Shown piece by piece: positions 8,041-16,545 of a stretch of 54,284 nt of DNA. The DNA comes from Desulfobulbus alkaliphilus (GTDB lineage Bacteria > Desulfobacterota > Desulfobulbia > Desulfobulbales > Desulfobulbaceae): NCBI RefSeq assembly GCF_016918545.1, contig NZ_JAFFQC010000027.1, positions 1 to 54,284 on the forward strand, written 5' to 3'. The notes under the pieces are model-generated. The model ran no database searches, had not been told where the DNA came from, and worked only from the letters and a program-made list of their open reading frames with translations. Made by a program: the position numbers and the translations under genes. Position 1 is the stretch's first letter, and each line of letters opens with the position of its first letter.

Positions 8041-9762
8041 TCACCACGCCTTGGCGGTCAAGTCCACTTTTCCCTCGGCTATCAGGTGCAGGCAGGCATC
8101 GACGCTCTGGGGGTGATAGAGGGTGCCCCGCCCGTTACGAATTTCCTCCATGGCTGTTTCCAGGCCGAGAGAAGGGCGGTAAGGGCGGTGGGATGACATG
8201 GCCTCGATCACATCAGCCACGGCCAGAATCTTGGCTTCCAGGAGAATATCTTTGTCGGTGAGACCGCGTGGGTAGCCGGAACCATCGAGATTTTCATGGT
8301 GCTGATAAACGATTTCAGCCACAGGCCAGGGAAAAGGGATGTTTTTGAGAATTTCGTAGCCGACTTCGGTGTGGCACTTGATGATCGCCTGTTCTTGTGC
8401 CGAAAGACGAGTGGGTTTGGCCAGGTATTCCGAAGGCAGGGAAATTTTGCCGATGTCATGGAGCAGGGCGGCAAAATGCAGTCCTTCGATCTGCTTTTCC
8501 GGCAGTCCCAGTTCCCGGGCGATGGCGCAGGCCAAGGTGTCGACTCGCAATTGATGGCCGGCGGTGTAGGGGTCTCGTTTTTCCGCTGCCGAAGCCAGGG
8601 ACCTGACTGTTTCCTCAAGACTTTTGTGGAGTTCGTCCCGACTCTTCTCCAGGGCTGCCAGGGCATTTTTCCGCTCGGAAATATCCCGGGAGATCCCTCT
8701 GTACCCCAGTAGCTCGCCGTCATCACTGAACACTGGCACTCCATTTTTTTCAATAACTACAATCCGGCTGTCGCGTGTCAGGCAGTTGTTCTCAAACCCG
8801 GTAAAAGGTTTGCGGTTGGCGATGAGCTTGTTGAAGAGCTGGCGGGTTTGTTCGGTCTCGTCAGGCACGGTCAGGTCGATCAAGTGCTTGCCGATGATTT
8901 CTTCTGGTTTATAGCCCAGCAGGTCCCGAACCTTGGGGCTGCTGTAGGTGTACACACCCTGGGCGTCAATCTCCCAGATCCAGTCGCTGGTTGCCTCCAC
9001 CAGGGAGCGAAAGCGGGCGTTGCTAACTTCCAGGGCGACCAGCAGACGTTCGCGTTCCTGGGAGATAATACGGCGGACCCGGTCGGCCAGCACGGTGTGG
9101 CGAATGATATAAAAAGCCAGAAAAGAGATGATAAGGAGAATGGCAAAGGCAACGGCATTGAGCTGCTTGGCGATCCGGCTGATCTCCACATTGACGTCCT
9201 CGTAGTAGAGACCGGTGCCGATGATCCAGTTCCAGGGGGCAAAGCCTTTGACAAAAGAGAGCTTGTGAATGATTCGCTCGGGATCGTCCTGCCATTGAAA
9301 GAGATATTCAACATAGTCCTCACCGCGTTCTTCCACCACCGTGACAAATTCCTCGAGCAGGTTTGCTCCCGTGGGGAAACGGAGATCGGGAACCGCCTCA
9401 CCCCGGAGATCGGGGCGATAAGGGTGAGCCACGATCAAGGCGTCCATGTCATTGATCCAGAAATAATCTTTTTCGTCCGGTCCGTAGCGGAGTTCGAGGA
9501 TAATATCGATGACCCTCTGCTGCGCCTCCTCCCTGGTCATCTCACCGGAAAGCTCCTTTTTTTCGTAGAAGGTGACCATATCATAGACAATTTTTGACAT
9601 ATCCTTGAGCATGCTCATTTTTTTATCCAGAAGGCTCTCCTTCACCGTGGGCAGGATAATGACGAAAGTGGCGGTGACAAACAGGAGTATGGTGAGCAGG
9701 GCCGGAAGGGCAATCCTGATGGATATCGCAGGTGCAGAGTGTCTATTATTGGGTTGTTGCAT
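8041..9762 (-). CDS. Cache-PAS-HD-GYP sensor, probable c-di-GMP phosphodiesterase
   Basis: The 573-residue membrane protein has an N-terminal helix (about 18-38), a periplasmic single-Cache-type domain (about 40-200, with the block DYFWINDMDALIVAHP and later FAPWNWIIGTGLYYEDV), a second helix (about 203-221), a PAS domain (about 250-365, ending RGISRDISERK) and an HD-GYP domain (about 385-565). The HD pair is His435-Asp436 (LLHDIGK) and the GYP signature is HHENLDGSGYP at 488-498, both intact. HD-GYP proteins hydrolyse cyclic di-GMP to GMP or pGpG; the Cache domain would tune this to a small external ligand. No diguanylate cyclase is nearby. The gene is monocistronic. Confidence 0.92.
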   Translation of the reverse strand: MQQPNNRHSAPAISIRIALPALLTILLFVTATFVIILPTVKESLLDKKMSMLKDMSKIVYDMVTFYEKKELSGEMTREEAQQRVIDIILELRYGPDEKDYFWINDMDALIVAHPYRPDLRGEAVPDLRFPTGANLLEEFVTVVEERGEDYVEYLFQWQDDPERIIHKLSFVKGFAPWNWIIGTGLYYEDVNVEISRIAKQLNAVAFAILLIISFLAFYIIRHTVLADRVRRIISQERERLLVALEVSNARFRSLVEATSDWIWEIDAQGVYTYSSPKVRDLLGYKPEEIIGKHLIDLTVPDETEQTRQLFNKLIANRKPFTGFENNCLTRDSRIVVIEKNGVPVFSDDGELLGYRGISRDISERKNALAALEKSRDELHKSLEETVRSLASAAEKRDPYTAGHQLRVDTLACAIARELGLPEKQIEGLHFAALLHDIGKISLPSEYLAKPTRLSAQEQAIIKCHTEVGYEILKNIPFPWPVAEIVYQHHENLDGSGYPRGLTDKDILLEAKILAVADVIEAMSSHRPYRPSLGLETAMEEIRNGRGTLYHPQSVDACLHLIAEGKVDLTAKAW

Positions 9763-9948
9763 AGAGCGGCACCGGCCAGGAAAAAAAGATCGTCACGTCG
9801 ATAGGTTTTGCACCGTCTCTGGCCATGGTCTGCCAGGAGCAGGACAATGTGAGCTGACGAAAGAGTGTGTCTCCTATATTAAAGTGTAACGACTGCAGCG
9901 GAGAACGGCAAGTATTCTCCTTTGGTATTCTGGAAATCATGACCTGCA

Positions 9949-9989
9949 CCTGAATCCGTGACGGCTGGAAGAGCACTCACGGGTCCATG
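9949..9989. repeat. Minimal interspersed element, 41 bp (copy c)
   Basis: Ends CCTGAATCCGTGACGGCTGG and TCACGGGTCCATG almost touch; only about 8 bp of internal sequence remain. Flanks are CTGCA and CTACA (4 of 5 identical), consistent with a target duplication. It has lost the promoter-like middle. Confidence 0.75.
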
Positions 9990-10054
9990 CTACACTGTGG
10001 TTCGTTGCCTGTCAAACCCATGAATTCTGCTTGACTTCTCCTGTTGATCATGGT

Positions 10055-10240
10055 TTTCTTGGTGTAAGTTTCAGGTTCCGTTACAGGAATAAGAGGGAAC
10101 TCCGTGGAAATCGGAGACGGGCCCGCCGCTGTAACCGGGGACAAAGGCCGCAGATACGTCACTGACCAATGGTTGGGAAGACGCGGCTGGAGGACGATCC
10201 GGAAGTCAGAATACCTGCCTGAAACGCTGAAGCCACTTTC
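10055..10240 (+). ncRNA. Cobalamin (AdoCbl) riboswitch
   Basis: The region has the conserved blocks of the B12 riboswitch in order: an aagtttcagGTTCCG start, GGGAACTCCGTGGAAATCGG, GACGGGCCCGCCGCTGTAACCGGG, and the B12 box AGTCAGAATACCTGCC near 10206-10221, followed by GAAGCCAC. It lies upstream of the cobaltochelatase gene on the same strand and is followed by a strong terminator at 10286, so repression by transcription termination when cobalamin is bound is likely. The exact ends are approximate. Confidence 0.93.
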
Positions 10241-10285
10241 CGAGGATTTGAAAGATGGCAGCGATACGTGGATTTACCAGGGCAT

Positions 10286-10319
10286 CCCCGGATCATATAC
10301 TGATCCGGGGATTTTTTTT
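10286..10319 (+). terminator. Riboswitch expression-platform terminator
   Basis: A perfect 10-bp stem (CCCCGGATCA with TGATCCGGGG, loop TATAC) is followed by ATTTTTTTT. It lies 45 bp after the riboswitch core and is probably the terminator that the riboswitch controls. Between it and the element at 10514 (10320-10513) I see only small hairpins (GCATACC/GGTATGC) and no gene. Confidence 0.88.
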
Positions 10320-10513
10320 GTCCGGTACTCCGGCTCAGTGGCTCAGGTAGTAGTTGCTGGTGCAGCTCCTTTGCGACTGCTGCCCCACTCGGACGAAGAT
10401 GCCTGTTGCAGAGAACACTGTTGTGATTTGGGGATTGCATACCCTGCCATGTCCGGTATGCAGGTGACGGCACTGTTTGCCGGCGGTTGTCGTCACCTCG
10501 CCCTTTTCTGCCT

Positions 10514-10730
10514 TCTGAATCCGTGACGGCTGGATGCTTTTTTGGGACATATTTCGCTGTAATCAGGTTATAATTGTAGCGTAATCCTTGGGATATTTTT
10601 CACCAGCCGCCCTTCGGGGCATCCGTCCGCACGCCATCTTCATTGCCCGTGACCGTCCGATAAAGTCTACTTTAATCGAACGGTCACAGACAATAAAGCT
10701 GACGCACGGACGAACGCTCACGGATCCAGG
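10514..10730 (-). repeat. Interspersed MITE-like element, long form (copy d)
   Basis: This 217-bp long-form copy sits in the leader between the cobalamin riboswitch and cbiK. The flanks are perfect TGCCT duplications (10509-10513 and 10731-10735). The long-form module contains a nearly perfect hairpin: GTGACCGTCCGATAAAGT against ACTTTAATCGAACGGTCAC. Its promoter-like segment reads leftward, away from cbiK. Confidence 0.9.
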
Positions 10731-10773
10731 TGCCTTTCAGGCAGGTTTCGTCCGGTTTGAACCGGCGACCTGC

Positions 10774-10802
10774 TTTCCCCCTGCCCTTGGATCAGGGGGA
10801 AA
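10774..10802. other. 10-bp perfect hairpin in the cbiK leader
   Basis: TTTCCCCCTG (10774-10783) and CAGGGGGAAA (10793-10802) are exact reverse complements with a 9-nt loop. No T-run follows. It lies about 90 bp before the cbiK start, after a second small dyad (TCCGGTT/AACCGG) near 10751-10764. Confidence 0.6.
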
Positions 10803-10892
10803 TCGTTCAGCGGGTCCAGGTGCACATGATTGTCCAACCTGATGTGCCTGTACCCATGTCCTGTATATTTTATTACTATTGGAGGAAGATGG

Positions 10893-11831
10893 ATGGATCG
10901 TTTGAGTAAAGGGCTCTTATTCGCTCTGCTGTTCGCACTGTTTCTGCCGATGACAGGCTATGGTCACAGTCACGGTCACAGCCACAGTCATAGTCACAGT
11001 CATGATCATGGGCCTGTCGCGGCAGGCGACAAGGATCCGGCCATTCTGCTGGTGACCTTCGGCACCAGCATACCCCGAGCTCAGGAGGCGTTTGTCACCA
11101 TTGAACAACGTGTGCAAGCTGCTTTTCCGGACACGGAAATTCGCTGGGCGTATACATCGAGCATCGTTCGCGAAAAACTCGCCCAAAACGGTACAGAGAT
11201 CGACTCCCCTGAGATGGCCATGGCCAGGTTGATGGAAGACGGGTATGACAGGGTTCTGGTGCAATCCTTGCACATGATCCCCGGTGCTGAGTTTCATGAA
11301 GTATTTGTGAACACCAAATTGTTCGAGCAGATGATCGGCTGGCGGCACAATTTTGACAAGGTTGAGGTCGGCTATCCCCTGCTCGGCAGTACTGCGGCCA
11401 TGGATGCGGTTATCCAGGTCATCTTGACCCATGTCATTCCCCGGGAGCGTCAGGCGGATGAAGCTGTTGTCCTCATGGGTCATGGCACTCACCACCCCAG
11501 TGATGCCATCTACTTTGCAATGATGTATAAAGCGCAGCAGGCGGATGCAAACATGTATGTGGGCTCGTTATCTGTCAGTCCTTCCATTGAGGAGATCAGA
11601 GATGCCCTGGTCGAAAAAGGGATCAAAAAAGCGTATCTCATCCCGCTGATGACGGTTGCCGGTGACCACGCCATCAATGATATGGCCGGAGATGGCAAGG
11701 GTTCGTGGAAAAGCGTGCTGACCGAAGTCGGCATCGAAAGTGTGTCGGTGCTCAAGGGGCTGGCTGAGTTCGATGCCATAGTCGACATCTGGGTGGAGAA
11801 CATGAAAGATATCATGGAGAAGCTTCATTAA
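10893..11831 (+). CDS. cbiK: Exported sirohydrochlorin cobaltochelatase with His-rich N-terminus
   Basis: The 312-residue protein begins with a signal peptide (residues 1-24), then a histidine-rich stretch GHSHGHSHSHSHSHDHG (24-40), then a CbiK chelatase domain: ILLVTFGTSIPRAQEAF, VQSLHMIPGAEFHEV, VVLMGHGTHHPSD and TVAGDHAINDMAG hold the metal-ligand histidines and acidic residue. CbiK inserts cobalt into sirohydrochlorin in anaerobic B12 synthesis; periplasmic CbiK forms with a signal peptide are known from Desulfovibrio. The His-rich arm may bind metal or be a store. Start at 10893 has GGAGG upstream; the in-frame ATG at 10830 does not. The upstream cobalamin riboswitch fits B12 control. 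Confidence 0.93.
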   Translation: MDRLSKGLLFALLFALFLPMTGYGHSHGHSHSHSHSHDHGPVAAGDKDPAILLVTFGTSIPRAQEAFVTIEQRVQAAFPDTEIRWAYTSSIVREKLAQNGTEIDSPEMAMARLMEDGYDRVLVQSLHMIPGAEFHEVFVNTKLFEQMIGWRHNFDKVEVGYPLLGSTAAMDAVIQVILTHVIPRERQADEAVVLMGHGTHHPSDAIYFAMMYKAQQADANMYVGSLSVSPSIEEIRDALVEKGIKKAYLIPLMTVAGDHAINDMAGDGKGSWKSVLTEVGIESVSVLKGLAEFDAIVDIWVENMKDIMEKLH

Positions 11832-11883
11832 TTGCCCGACACGGCAAGAGAAAAGTAACCGGTCGGCCTGTTGACCGGATTGC

Positions 11884-11914
11884 AGGGGCGGAAAATATTC
11901 CGCCCCTTTTTTTT
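11884..11914 (+). terminator. Intrinsic terminator after cbiK
   Basis: AGGGGCGGAA (11884-11893) pairs exactly with TTCCGCCCCT (11898-11907), followed by eight T residues. It lies 53 bp after the cbiK stop. Confidence 0.92.
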
Positions 11915-11922
11915 GGAAAAGA

Positions 11923-11963
11923 CCTGGATCCGTGAGCGTTCGTCCAGCCATCACGGATTCAGG
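11923..11963. repeat. Minimal interspersed element, 41 bp (copy e)
   Basis: Ends CCTGGATCCGTGAGCG and CATCACGGATTCAGG with almost nothing between. Perfect 5-bp flanking duplication AAAGA (11918-11922 and 11964-11968). It inserted just past the cbiK terminator. Confidence 0.85.
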
Positions 11964-12183
11964 AAAGAACGAGTCCGGCGGTAAAGGAGGGCTGTAGCCG
12001 GTGCACGTTGTTCTTTATTGCCAGATGATGTTGCTGTGCGGAAGGTTTCGGTTTGTTCTGGGATGTCATTGCATGCAATTATTTAATATATAATGGTTTT
12101 TTTAAAAAAGAAAATGTCTTGACCGGGGAGGGTTGTTTTTGTAATAGGTCGATTGGCAGGAGGCCGACAATACTGTCAAGAAA

Positions 12184-12251
12184 CCTGGATCGATTTTTTA
12201 ATAAAAATCCTATATATATCCAAAACAAGAGTCCAGCCGTCACGGTTTCAG
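12184..12251 (+). repeat. Internally deleted interspersed element, 68 bp (copy f)
   Basis: Left end CCTGGATC, an AT-rich middle, and the right half TATATCCAAAACAAGAGTCC with end GTCACGGTTTCAG. An isolated second right end (GCTCACGGAGCCAGG) follows at about 12319-12333. The rest of 11964-12521 holds no gene I can support; AT-rich DNA near 12070-12110 could hold a promoter. Confidence 0.7.
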
Positions 12252-12521
12252 AAATGAATCATTGAGATAGATACAAGGGGCAGCTGTTCCGGCCGGTCAG
12301 GGCAGACCAGAAACGGACAAGCGCTCACGGAGCCAGGTCTTTATATTCCCGGGGTCGTGTTGGAATCAATCATTGCGCAGAGAAGGGCCTGCTGTTACGA
12401 TACACATTTTTCACCGTGCTTCATTGATTTGAAGTGGACGGTTGCGATTTCCCCTGCGCTTTTTCCGGTCTCTCGCCGGAGATAACTCGCCCATGGCTCC
12501 AAGAACCCGGATGACATAACA

Positions 12522-13910
12522 ATGCAGATCAATGCAAACACCGAACCTCAGGCTACCGCCGCGTACCTGAGCAAGAAAAAGCGGCTTGTCGGGACGATCA
12601 ATCGGTTATATCGGCGTAATGCCAAAGCGTCACTGGGGAATATCCTGTCCCGCATCCATCCGGCTGACCTGGCCGAGATTCTCGAAGACCTGCCCTTGAC
12701 TGATGCGACGGGCATTTTCAACGCCATTGTCGACAATGCCATGGCTGCTGACGTTTTTAGTCAAATGTCCCCAGCTTTGTGCAAGAAGGTGCTGGCGGAA
12801 ACCCCGCTTGAAAAACTGGCAGTGGTGTTGAAACATCTGCCGCCGGACGACCTTGCCGATTTCATCGGCGATTTGCCGGAAGACCAGCGCGGCCGCCTCA
12901 TGGCCTTATTAGATGCGGCCAGCAAGAAGGAGGTCGAAAGTCTGTTGAAGTATGATCCGTCCAGTGCCGGCGGTATCATGACCACAGACTATTTTTCCCT
13001 GCCACAGGCACTCACCGTTGAAGAGGCCATCGAAAACATCCGTGGTCGGGAAAACGTCGAGATGATTTTTTATCTCTATCTGACCGATGATCAGCAGCGC
13101 CTGGTCGGTGTCGTTTCCCTGCGCCAACTTCTGCTGGCGCATCCCGGCACACCGTTGCATGCGATTATGAACCGCAGCGTCCTCAAGGTCTCCACCGACA
13201 CCGATGAGACTACGGTCGCCATGCTGGTGGACAAATACCGTATCCTGGCCATTCCCGTTGTCGACAATCAGGATGTCCTTGTCGGCATGGTCACGGTGGA
13301 CGACGTCATTGACGTCATGGAAGAAGAGACGACCCGTGATATGCTCAGGATGGCGGGGACCAGTGAGTCGGAAATTTTTACCCAGTCCGCCTTCAGGATT
13401 GCCGGTATCCGTCTGCCCTGGTTGTTCGCTTCCTTCATTGGTGGAATTGGCGCGACCATGGTGATCGGGCAGTTTGAGGATATGCTTGCACAGATCATCA
13501 TTCTCAGTGCCTTTGTACCGATCATCATCGGTATGGCCGGTAATGTCGGCGTGCAGTCCGCCACGGTTGCCGTGCGCGGCTTGGCCACCGGGGCGGTCAA
13601 TACCCGCGATGCTTTCCGCCTGGTTCTCAAAGAACTGCGCGTCGGGCTGCTTCTCGGCGCCTTTTACGGGGTGATTCTCGCTCTCTTCGGGTACCTGGTG
13701 CATGACAGTATCCTGCTTGGTCAGACCGTTGGCCTGACGATTCTGGTCAATATGACCTGCGCTGCTATCCTTGCCGTCCTTCTGCCGATGATATTCGAGC
13801 GCCTCAAGGTCGATCCCGCCGTGGCCACGGGACCGTTTGTCACCACCGCCATCGATGTTCTCGGGGTCCTCAATTATTTTCTCATTGCCACCTTGGTGTA
13901 TCGGTTTTGA
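12522..13910 (+). CDS. mgtE: Magnesium transporter MgtE
   Basis: The 462-residue protein has the full MgtE layout: an N-terminal superhelical domain (about 25-140; HPADLAEILEDLP), the linking SAGGIMTTD motif, two CBS domains (about 145-275; VVSLRQLLLA and GMVTVDDVIDVMEEE), and a C-terminal five-helix channel domain (about 290-460) with the PIIIGMAGNVGVQS block that lines the pore. MgtE is a Mg2+-gated channel in the inner membrane; the N and CBS domains sense cytoplasmic Mg2+. The ribosome site is weak. No Mg2+ riboswitch is visible upstream. The MFS gene starts 45-51 bp downstream. Confidence 0.96.
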   Translation: MQINANTEPQATAAYLSKKKRLVGTINRLYRRNAKASLGNILSRIHPADLAEILEDLPLTDATGIFNAIVDNAMAADVFSQMSPALCKKVLAETPLEKLAVVLKHLPPDDLADFIGDLPEDQRGRLMALLDAASKKEVESLLKYDPSSAGGIMTTDYFSLPQALTVEEAIENIRGRENVEMIFYLYLTDDQQRLVGVVSLRQLLLAHPGTPLHAIMNRSVLKVSTDTDETTVAMLVDKYRILAIPVVDNQDVLVGMVTVDDVIDVMEEETTRDMLRMAGTSESEIFTQSAFRIAGIRLPWLFASFIGGIGATMVIGQFEDMLAQIIILSAFVPIIIGMAGNVGVQSATVAVRGLATGAVNTRDAFRLVLKELRVGLLLGAFYGVILALFGYLVHDSILLGQTVGLTILVNMTCAAILAVLLPMIFERLKVDPAVATGPFVTTAIDVLGVLNYFLIATLVYRF

Positions 13911-13961
13911 AAAACCTGCAATAGGTAACCACGGTCTGGCGTTTTTTTTCTTGGTGTGGTT

Positions 13962-15422
13962 ATGGATTCCGGGCAATCTTCCGCCGATCATCAAGCCGCC
14001 CTTGAGCGATCCGCACTGTTCGTCGCCACTCTGACTTCGTTCATGGGACCGTTCATGCTTTCCTCGGTTAACGTGGCCCTGCCGGATCTCCAGGCTGATT
14101 TGGGGTTGAATGCGGTCCAGTTGAGCTGGGTAGCCACATCCTACCTGCTGGCCATGGCCATCTGCCTACTGCCGGCCGGAAAAATCGCCGACATGCACGG
14201 GCGGAAGAAAGTTTTCATAGCAGGCTTATTGGTCTATACTTTGGGGGCCACCAGTGCGGCCTTTGCCGCCAGCTCCACCTCGCTCATCCTTTTTCGGGTC
14301 CTGCAGGGTCTGGGAGCAGCGATGTTCGTGACCACCGGCATGGCTATCCTGACCTCCATATTTCCGCCCCAAAAACGCGGCCGGGCTATCGGCATCTATG
14401 TCGCGGCCGTCTATATCGGGTTATCCGCGGGGCCATTTTTTGGTGGACTCCTGACCGAGCATTTTGGCTGGCGCAGCATCTTTCTGCTCATGTTGCCCCT
14501 TGGACTTGGTTCTGTGATCGTGACCCTGCTCTTTCTGAAGGGCGAATGGGCTGATGTCCGCCGACAACGGTTTGATCTCCTGGGAAGCATCTTCTACGCC
14601 GCTGCTCTCTCTTTTCTGATCTACGGGGCCTCAATCCTTCCTTCGTGGAGCGGTTGGATGCTGATTGCAACCGGTCTGTTGGGGCTGCTCTTGTTTTTTC
14701 GTCGGCAGCAACGCATAGCCCATCCTCTCTTCGAAGTTTCGCTGTTTTCCGCCAACCGTCCTTTTACCTATTCGAGCATGGCAGCCCTGCTCAATTATTC
14801 AGCCACTTTTGCCGTTACCTTTCTGATGAGTCTGTATCTCCAGTATATCAAGGGGATGTCTCCTCAGGCCGCCGGAGCCATTCTCATGGTGCAGCCGGTC
14901 ATGATGGCTGTTTTTTCTCCGCTTGCCGGCCGCCTTTCAGACAGTGTCGAGCCGCGACTGCTGGCCACTGCAGGGATGAGTATCACGGTGGTGGGTATGC
15001 TGGTGTTTACGCAACTGCAGCCAGAGACCTCGCTGGTCATCATCGCCGTCAACCTGCTCTTGCTCGGGTTCGGATTCGCTCTTTTTTCTTCCCCGAACAT
15101 GAGTGCCATCATGGGTGCGGTGACACAAAAGCAGTATGGCATAGCTTCGGGAACTGCCGCCACCATGCGGTTGCTGGGGCAGATGGTCAGTATGGCTATT
15201 GCCACCGTGGCTCTGGCTCTGCTGGTTGGGCGGCAGGCCATCGAGCCCCACGTGTATGGTCCGTTTCTCACCAGTATCAAAGCGGTTTTTACGCTTTCCG
15301 CTCTGCTCTGTACCGTGGGAATCTATTTCTCCCTTTTTCGGGGACGACTGTTGCCGCCAAGGGATGCTTCTCGTTCCGATATCTCCGATACAGAGGCCGG
15401 GGGGCAGGCCGGGTCTGAATGA
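13962..15422 (+). CDS. MFS efflux transporter, DHA2 type
   Basis: The 486-residue protein is a major facilitator with about 13-14 helices. It shows the DHA2 family motifs: NVALPDLQADLG after the first helix, LADxxGRKK-type motif A as IADMHGRKKVF, and the motif C region GLSAGPFFGGLLTEHFGWRSIF. DHA2 members use the proton gradient to export drugs, acids or other small molecules; the substrate here is unknown. Two in-frame ATGs (13956 and 13962) are possible. It is close behind mgtE (about 50 bp) and may share its transcript. Its end is followed by a 15-bp perfect inverted repeat at 15473-15517. Confidence 0.88.
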   Translation: MDSGQSSADHQAALERSALFVATLTSFMGPFMLSSVNVALPDLQADLGLNAVQLSWVATSYLLAMAICLLPAGKIADMHGRKKVFIAGLLVYTLGATSAAFAASSTSLILFRVLQGLGAAMFVTTGMAILTSIFPPQKRGRAIGIYVAAVYIGLSAGPFFGGLLTEHFGWRSIFLLMLPLGLGSVIVTLLFLKGEWADVRRQRFDLLGSIFYAAALSFLIYGASILPSWSGWMLIATGLLGLLLFFRRQQRIAHPLFEVSLFSANRPFTYSSMAALLNYSATFAVTFLMSLYLQYIKGMSPQAAGAILMVQPVMMAVFSPLAGRLSDSVEPRLLATAGMSITVVGMLVFTQLQPETSLVIIAVNLLLLGFGFALFSSPNMSAIMGAVTQKQYGIASGTAATMRLLGQMVSMAIATVALALLVGRQAIEPHVYGPFLTSIKAVFTLSALLCTVGIYFSLFRGRLLPPRDASRSDISDTEAGGQAGSE

Positions 15423-15472
15423 CCTGAGCGATCATGGATCTTCTCATCTTGCCATCTTGCCTTCTTGGTTTG

Positions 15473-15517
15473 GATACGGCTGCTCGCATGGAGGGGCTTT
15501 GAGCGAGCAGCCGTATC
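15473..15517. other. 15-bp perfect inverted repeat after the MFS gene
   Basis: GATACGGCTGCTCGC (15473-15487) and GCGAGCAGCCGTATC (15503-15517) pair exactly with a 15-nt loop. No T-run follows. It lies 50 bp past the MFS stop and could stabilise or end that transcript. Confidence 0.6.
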
Positions 15518-15544
15518 TGGACAAATCACGGCACTTGGGACCGT

Positions 15545-15641
15545 TCACGGATCCAGGGGTACTGCGTATAATTTTTCCACCATTATACCCCCGGTGCAGG
15601 ACAAGAAAATCCAAACAGCAGCCCACCCTTCACGGATCCAG
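15545..15641 (+). repeat. Decayed interspersed element fragments (copy g)
   Basis: Two right ends of the element are visible: TTCACGGATCCAGG at about 15545-15557 and the longer CCAAACAGCAGCCC...TTCACGGATCCAG at about 15610-15640. No left end or target duplication can be seen. Confidence 0.5.
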
Positions 15642-15698
15642 AGCACTGGTTCAACACTCCCTTGATCGATTGCCCCAATGATATCAGCCGACGACTGC

Positions 15699-16091
15699 TC
15701 AGCGTCTGTACCGCGGGGCGTGTGGATGATGGCGATTATAGTGGCGATAGGGTCGATGTTTGTTATACCCATGGACTCGTGGTGGCGGTGTATAGTATTT
15801 TGGTCGCGAATATTTTCTCGGAGGCGGGCAGGGGGGCGGGCCATAGTGGTAGGTGGTCGTGGTGGACACAATGGGATGTCTGCCCTTGTCCCGTTTGTAG
15901 TGTCGAGGTGGTGGCGGTGGCGGGTGATAGATTCTCTTCGTGTGCTGGGGCGTGCTGGTGAAGGCCATGAAAAGGCCGCCCAGGTCCGTCCGCACATAAA
16001 AGACGTCAGAGGCAGAGGCTTGTCTGGTTGGCGTGGCCACAAAGAGAACGGCAAGGGCCAGAAGACTGCAAAGAAGAGTTCCAGTTTTCAT
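15699..16091 (-). CDS. Secreted Pro/His/Tyr-rich low-complexity protein
   Basis: The 130-residue product starts with a signal peptide (MKTGTLLCSLLALAVLFVAT, cleavage after about residue 27, ASA). A short conserved-looking segment (SDVFYVRTDLGGLFMAF) is followed by a tail rich in Pro, His, Tyr, Arg and Lys (HPPPPPPRHYKRDKG, PPPCPPPRKYSRPKYY, HRPYRHYNRHHPH). AGGAG lies 7 nt before the ATG; the longer ORF upstream has no such site. I recognise no family. The composition suggests an exported, basic, possibly metal-binding or cell-surface protein. A long open frame exists on the opposite strand, but only this strand has a signal peptide and ribosome site. Confidence 0.65.
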   Translation of the reverse strand: MKTGTLLCSLLALAVLFVATPTRQASASDVFYVRTDLGGLFMAFTSTPQHTKRIYHPPPPPPRHYKRDKGRHPIVSTTTTYHYGPPPCPPPRKYSRPKYYTPPPRVHGYNKHRPYRHYNRHHPHAPRYRR

Positions 16092-16545
16092 GATGATGCT
16101 CCTTTTTCCTTTGGTTGATTGTTGTTGACCGGTATCCATGCAGCATGCGTGTTTTCTGCAAAGTATGTTTTTTCGCGGGTCTTGTCAGTGGACATGGGGT
16201 GGCATGGGTCTCGACATCGGGCTATGTCGGGTTATGTCGGGCTGTTGTCCCGTGTTTTTGGGACAATACCGGGCTTGAGATTGGTTCCGATTGAGTCGAT
16301 GGACACGACAGGATTTCAGGAAACGATTCATCACGTACGCCCTGATCAAAGCGCGATTGTCGGAAGACGACCGGGCCTTTCGCAGGGAAAGGATGGTCGG
16401 CGCCATGTTTGCCGGGGCCCGGACCATTGGTCGAAGTCGCAGGTCGAAACAGTACCGGCAGTGGAGGGTCCGGGGGGAAGGAGAGGCTGTAAGACGGTCC
16501 TTCCGGTCGGAAAACAAAAATGAGATGACAATGGGAGCCACAGTT
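16092..16545. other. Intergenic region with no supported gene
   Basis: This 450-bp stretch holds a short direct repeat (ATGTCGGGYT three times, about 16214-16243) and a perfect 7-bp hairpin TTGTCCC/GGGACAA (16245-16266). The frame of the next gene is open upstream to 16291, but the implied protein is Arg-rich and lacks a ribosome site, so I treat it as non-coding. Confidence 0.4.

Noticed and set aside
10104-10526. 140-codon open frame across the cobalamin riboswitch
   Set aside because: It overlaps the conserved riboswitch and its terminator and encodes no recognisable protein.
12260-12521. Possible Mg2+ riboswitch before mgtE
   Set aside because: None of the conserved blocks of the M-box can be seen in the leader.
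15678-16118. Long plus-strand open frame opposite the Pro/His/Tyr-rich gene
   Set aside because: It has no ribosome site, signal or family match; the minus-strand frame has a good signal peptide and AGGAG before its start.
16291-16545. 85-codon upstream extension of the 164-aa unknown protein
   Set aside because: Arg-rich, no ribosome site at 16291, and no protein-like pattern; the start at 16546 is preferred.
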